Notes under the pieces: model-generated | What the model was told of the DNA's origin: nothing | Database searches by the model: none | The model's input: the letters and a program-made list of their open reading frames with translations, nothing else | Source: Endozoicomonas elysicola | GTDB taxonomy: Bacteria > Pseudomonadota > Gammaproteobacteria > Pseudomonadales > Endozoicomonadaceae | Direction of reading: 5' to 3' | DNA length: 43,545 nt | Assembly: GCF_000710775.1 (NCBI RefSeq) | Contig: NZ_JOJP01000001.1 | Coordinates: forward strand, 2,662,001-2,705,545 | In this document: one piece after another, positions 40,509 through 43,545 of the stretch | Position numbering within the stretch: the first letter of the stretch is position 1 | Layout: each line of letters begins with the position of its first letter | Made by a program: the position numbers and the translations under genes

Positions 40509-41813
40509 ATGCTTCACTTCATTACCGGCAGACCAGGTGCCAGCAAAAGCCTGAACTGTTTCAAAACCGTCTGCACCGATAAGAAATACGCTGGCAGACC
40601 CAAGTTCTACAACAACATCAAACTGAACCTGCTGAACTATCAGCAGTGCCAGACCTTTCAGGCGTTTTTCTACGACATCTATCTACCGTCGCTGACCAAG
40701 AATCAGAAGTCAGTCATCGCTCCGATGATCCAGCCCATTCATGAACAAAAGCGGTTTGTAACGCTGGAAGATGCGCCATTTCTGGAACAGGCATTTCAGC
40801 AGCATGATCCACTGAGGCAATGGCTGAAGTGGGTCAAAGTCTGCTATCCAGCTTCACAGGTACAGAAGGTCTCTGAGATCGAGAAGAATGCACCTGAAGG
40901 GGTGGAACTCACTTTCAAGGACTTCGAGCATCTGAACCTGCACTGGACACATTTCCCCGATCCCCACCAATGGTTTGATCTGCAAGGCTACTCGGTGCTG
41001 GTCATTGATGAGGCACAGGAGTTCTTTCCGGTACGCTCCGGCAAAGACAAAGTTCCTTTGTATGCGTCACGCTTTGAGAAGCATCGCCATGACAGTTTCG
41101 ATGTAATCCTGATTACCCAGCATCCGAACTTTCTCGATGTGCACCTGAGAAGGCTGTGCGGACACCATACCCACTACTTCAATTTCTGGGGTTCCTCCAA
41201 AGTCACCCGATTCACCTGGGACAAGTGCGTTGATCCTGATGATCACTTTGCCAAGAAAGAAGGGCGCAAGTCCGTCACTGGCAAACCCAAGAAATACTTC
41301 GGGGTCTACTTCTCGGCGTTTGAGCACACCCACAAGCTGAGCTTGCCGCCGGTGATCTGGCTGATCCCGATGCTGCTCGGTGCTGTCGGCTTTGCACTCT
41401 ATCTCGGTTACACCACGCTTACCCCTGATCAACAAGGCGAAGCCGCACCAGCACCGGAACCCTCCGGTTCTCTATTGCCGGTTGCTGACACCGAACCTCA
41501 AAGCCGTGAGCAGTATCTGGAAGAGCGCAAGCCGAGGATCGTCGGCATCACACATACGGCTCCGGTCTACGATCACCTCACCAAACCCCGTTCTTTCCCG
41601 AAACCCCAGAACTGTGTGCTCTGGCGGGAAGGCACCGAACAGGAGGTCTGCATCTGTTACTCCCAGCGGGTGACTCGCATGGATGTGCCGGACTACCTGT
41701 GCAAAGCCATTGTCCACAATGGCTACTTTGACGAAACACTCTCGGATAAACGACACGACCGGAACAGTCGCCGCAGCAACCGACGGGAGATCGAGCCCTA
41801 TGACGAACTCTGA
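40509..41813 (+). CDS. zot: Zot/pI-family phage assembly ATPase
   Basis: A 434-residue protein. The start is ATG 40509, with AAGGGA 8 nt upstream. The N-terminal P-loop FITGRPGASKS (Walker A) and the Walker B stretch YSVLVIDEAQEFFPV (about residue 168) identify the Zot/pI family, as does DSFDVILITQHPNFLD. One transmembrane helix (PVIWLIPMLLGAVGFALYLG, about 280-300) separates the cytoplasmic ATPase from a periplasmic C-terminal domain with conserved Cys (NCVLW, VCICYS). The protein drives extrusion of the virion through the envelope. The name Zot derives from the Vibrio toxin activity, which is not implied here. Confidence 0.88.
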   Translation: MLHFITGRPGASKSLNCFKTVCTDKKYAGRPKFYNNIKLNLLNYQQCQTFQAFFYDIYLPSLTKNQKSVIAPMIQPIHEQKRFVTLEDAPFLEQAFQQHDPLRQWLKWVKVCYPASQVQKVSEIEKNAPEGVELTFKDFEHLNLHWTHFPDPHQWFDLQGYSVLVIDEAQEFFPVRSGKDKVPLYASRFEKHRHDSFDVILITQHPNFLDVHLRRLCGHHTHYFNFWGSSKVTRFTWDKCVDPDDHFAKKEGRKSVTGKPKKYFGVYFSAFEHTHKLSLPPVIWLIPMLLGAVGFALYLGYTTLTPDQQGEAAPAPEPSGSLLPVADTEPQSREQYLEERKPRIVGITHTAPVYDHLTKPRSFPKPQNCVLWREGTEQEVCICYSQRVTRMDVPDYLCKAIVHNGYFDETLSDKRHDRNSRRSNRREIEPYDEL

Positions 41814-41821
41814 GCCATGCA

Positions 41822-41858
41822 CTGTGCGAGGCTGACACGCGCAGCGCAGCCCGCACAG
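41822..41858. other. GC-rich hairpin before rep
   Basis: CTGTGCG (41822-41828), one unpaired A, GGCTG (41830-41834), a 12-nt loop, then CAGCC and CGCACAG (41847-41858). Twelve base pairs with one bulge, in the 116-bp gap between zot and the replication gene. Candidate terminator, replication origin stem or packaging signal. Confidence 0.65.
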
Positions 41859-41929
41859 GCGGACGTTCCTGTAGCACGTCATTAAAAAAGGGTAGTGAAA
41901 AACGAAAAGTTATAAAAAGGATTTTTGAT

Positions 41930-43237
41930 ATGAAACATTTGGATCGTTATGAACCATCAGAGGATGGTAAGACCACAAATCAACAGGATAAGGGACTTCT
42001 GTTCGTTCACCCCAAATTTGGGAAAGTGCAGGATCTCTATCTTGAGAACTTCCAGATAGTAGGAACCTATGTGGATACCTTACGACAACTGTTCAAAGGA
42101 GCCATGAATCTGGATTTCCTGACGGATATCGAGGACTCACTGAGTTTTGGGGAGAAAACCTTTCGATTTGTTGGCCATGACTGGATACTGGGCAAGAGTG
42201 GTAAGGCATCGGGTTATCAGTACCGGCTCCAGAATAATCAACTGGGGGTGATCATCTTCTGCAAAATGTTCCACTCAAGGGCAGAATCCATTGGTTCCCA
42301 TCTGAAAATAGAATGCTCTCCGTGGTTCCTGGATAACCGATCCCCGAAAAAGGTGGATCAATTCCTGGCGAACATTGCCAAGAAAATACTCAGATGTGCT
42401 GAACCCCATTATCCCGCTATTCATCTGGCGGTAGATGTACAGGGATGGAAACCGGATAACGACCTGTCAGAGAGAATGACTTGTAAATCCAGACGGGTCT
42501 CCAATTACTTTGGGATTGATAAAGCGGAATTCACCGTATCGGATGTCTCCTGTGTCTATGATCGTGCCCAGTCCTTCAAGTTTGGCTCTGCGGGTGCAGT
42601 ACAGCTGGCGATCTACAACAAGACCATACAGGCGAGGGATATTGATAAGTTCGACTACATGGAACACAAATGGCAGGAGAGCACCAAACTGGATGACGGC
42701 TCCAGTGGCTATGATCCTGAGTCTGATGTCTTCCGGTTTGAGGTACGATTCCACCACTCAGTGATCCAGCAATTTGCCCTGGGAACCTGCAATAAAGAAA
42801 CCGGTGAAATCGGCGTCAAAATGAACACCTACACTGAGGTCATCAAACATATACAGGCACTCTGGCAATACGGTCTGAGATCCTTCAAGCTCAAATACAA
42901 CAGCAACTACCTTGACCCCATTTGGACAATCCTGCTGGAAGATATCGTATTCAAATACCCTGAATCCGCCTATAAAGACAACCTCCATTACAAACGGTAT
43001 TACAAGAAAGCCACGTCCTTCTCAGGCAAGAACTACCAGCTCTATATTGGTAATCTCCTGTCGGCCTGTGCAAGAAAAGGGCTGAAATTCAAAAGGGTGC
43101 TCAGGGAGCTACAGGGGAGCGTAATCTGGGACGATATTGCTCAGCACTACGAGAAAAAGAATACGACCGAAAATCAGCTGATTGAAAGACTGCGGGAGTC
43201 TTACCAAGAAAGAATACTGCTGGGGTACAGCATATAA
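41930..43237 (+). CDS. Phage replication initiation protein
   Basis: A 435-residue protein resembling replication initiation factors of filamentous phages and plasmids (Rep_trans-type). Recognisable elements are HLAVDVQGWKPDND (strand with Asp), FKFGSAGAVQLAIYNKTIQA and the FRFEVRFHHSVI strand near residue 270, as in the family core that nicks the plus-strand origin. The C-terminal half is basic and helical. It would start rolling-circle replication. The RBS AAGGA is 9 nt before the ATG. It follows zot instead of preceding the ssDNA-binding gene, consistent with linearisation of a circular phage map at attP. Confidence 0.75.
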   Translation: MKHLDRYEPSEDGKTTNQQDKGLLFVHPKFGKVQDLYLENFQIVGTYVDTLRQLFKGAMNLDFLTDIEDSLSFGEKTFRFVGHDWILGKSGKASGYQYRLQNNQLGVIIFCKMFHSRAESIGSHLKIECSPWFLDNRSPKKVDQFLANIAKKILRCAEPHYPAIHLAVDVQGWKPDNDLSERMTCKSRRVSNYFGIDKAEFTVSDVSCVYDRAQSFKFGSAGAVQLAIYNKTIQARDIDKFDYMEHKWQESTKLDDGSSGYDPESDVFRFEVRFHHSVIQQFALGTCNKETGEIGVKMNTYTEVIKHIQALWQYGLRSFKLKYNSNYLDPIWTILLEDIVFKYPESAYKDNLHYKRYYKKATSFSGKNYQLYIGNLLSACARKGLKFKRVLRELQGSVIWDDIAQHYEKKNTTENQLIERLRESYQERILLGYSI

Positions 43238-43272
43238 AGACAAAAAACAGAAAGGGGATAAACCCCCATCTG

Positions 43273-43500
43273 TTATTTCTTGGTAGAGCGAGTCGGTTGC
43301 TCCAATGAGGACTGATTTTTCAGGAAGCTGTGAAGGATTTCCAGAATGGTTACCAGTTCTTCAACTTCGGAATTATAACTCTCGCGGATCACCTTGGTGG
43401 TGTATTGGCTCAGTTCTGCGATTTCATGACGCTTGGTTTCAAGCTGGTTTTTGGTCAGATGTATCAGGGTGCAGAGCATTGAGTTAGTGAGTGTTTTCAT
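43273..43500 (-). CDS. Small phage protein of unknown function
   Basis: A 75-residue, mostly helical protein (NQLETKRHEIAELSQYTTKV, then EVEELVTILEILHSFLKN). No domain recognised. The ATG on the minus strand is preceded by GAGGT 8 nt upstream, a good initiation signal. It is convergent with rep, 35 bp away. A control protein of the phage is possible but not shown. Confidence 0.6.
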   Translation of the reverse strand: MKTLTNSMLCTLIHLTKNQLETKRHEIAELSQYTTKVIRESYNSEVEELVTILEILHSFLKNQSSLEQPTRSTKK

Positions 43501-43545
43501 GATGTCTTACCTCGTTTGCTGAATGTAATTTGTCCAGGAACGACA

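Larger units (their letters stand above)
35640..43545. mobile_element. Filamentous (inovirus-type) prophage, left part
   Basis: The element starts at the 3' end of tRNA-Ser(GCT) and continues beyond the window. Genes in order: tyrosine integrase (minus), HTH/excisionase-like, small unknown, ssDNA-binding protein, small membrane protein, major coat, 23-residue membrane peptide, adsorption protein, pVI-like, Zot/pI, replication initiator, small minus-strand gene. The central gene order is the typical inovirus structural and assembly module. The right boundary (attR) was not found in the window, so the left edge is approximate and the length unknown. No pIV-type secretin gene is visible, so a host secretin would be needed unless one lies to the right. 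Confidence 0.85.

Noticed and set aside
43238-43545. attR or a copy of the tRNA-Ser 3' end at the right side
   Set aside because: No repeat of the tRNA end (TTCGAATCCCTCCC) was seen right of the integrase, so the prophage end is outside the window.
1-43545. CRISPR arrays, rRNA genes or complete insertion sequences
   Set aside because: No regularly spaced direct repeats, no rRNA signatures and no transposase gene were seen.

Overview
The window looks like chromosomal DNA of a marine-type gammaproteobacterium. Supporting signs are prfB with the conserved +1 frameshift followed by lysS, a TAXI-type TRAP uptake system, DinG, ElaA, YchJ, SRAP and DUF2007 genes, CCA-encoding tRNA genes and moderate base composition. 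An Oceanospirillales host such as the Endozoicomonas group would fit, but that is an inference from gene style and was not tested.

Layout. 1-400: a perfect 147-bp inverted repeat that runs to the window edge and contains the start of a Nudix gene. 343-7687: Nudix hydrolase, a NIF3-like/acyltransferase pair on the minus strand, a Sel1 protein, DUF2007, a degenerate SRAP protein and a large hybrid sensor kinase. 7759-11596 (minus): a TAXI TRAP transporter (fused permease and binding protein). 11913-16099: YchJ, an unknown gene behind a perfect FNR-type box, DinG and ElaA. 16248-26913: an accessory block with a secreted Cys-rich protein, a signal-peptide-bearing methyltransferase-like protein next to an exported GMC oxidoreductase, a coiled-coil protein and a 1553-residue AT-rich protein of unknown function. 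27022-34845: glucokinase, a small exported protein, RF2, LysRS, a TetR regulator, an exported degenerate Ppx/GppA homologue and uracil-DNA glycosylase. 34959-35668: three identical tRNA-Arg(ACG) genes, each with its own promoter, then tRNA-Ser(GCT).

From 35669 to the right edge lies a filamentous (inovirus-type) prophage that appears to be integrated at the 3' end of tRNA-Ser. Its genes are a tyrosine integrase (minus strand), an excisionase-like HTH protein, a small unknown protein, a gV-like ssDNA-binding protein, small membrane/coat proteins, a major coat protein with leader, an adsorption protein, a pVI-like protein, Zot/pI, a replication initiator and a small minus-strand gene. It also carries non-coding structure: two perfect palindromes between int and the HTH gene, a 123-nt near-perfect hairpin before the ssDNA-binding gene, a terminator after the coat gene, and a GC-rich hairpin before rep. 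The right end (attR) is not in the window.

The most interesting items are the prophage hairpins and palindromes, the exported methyltransferase/GMC pair, the 1553-residue protein, and two proteins that keep a fold but have lost catalytic residues (SRAP and Ppx-like).
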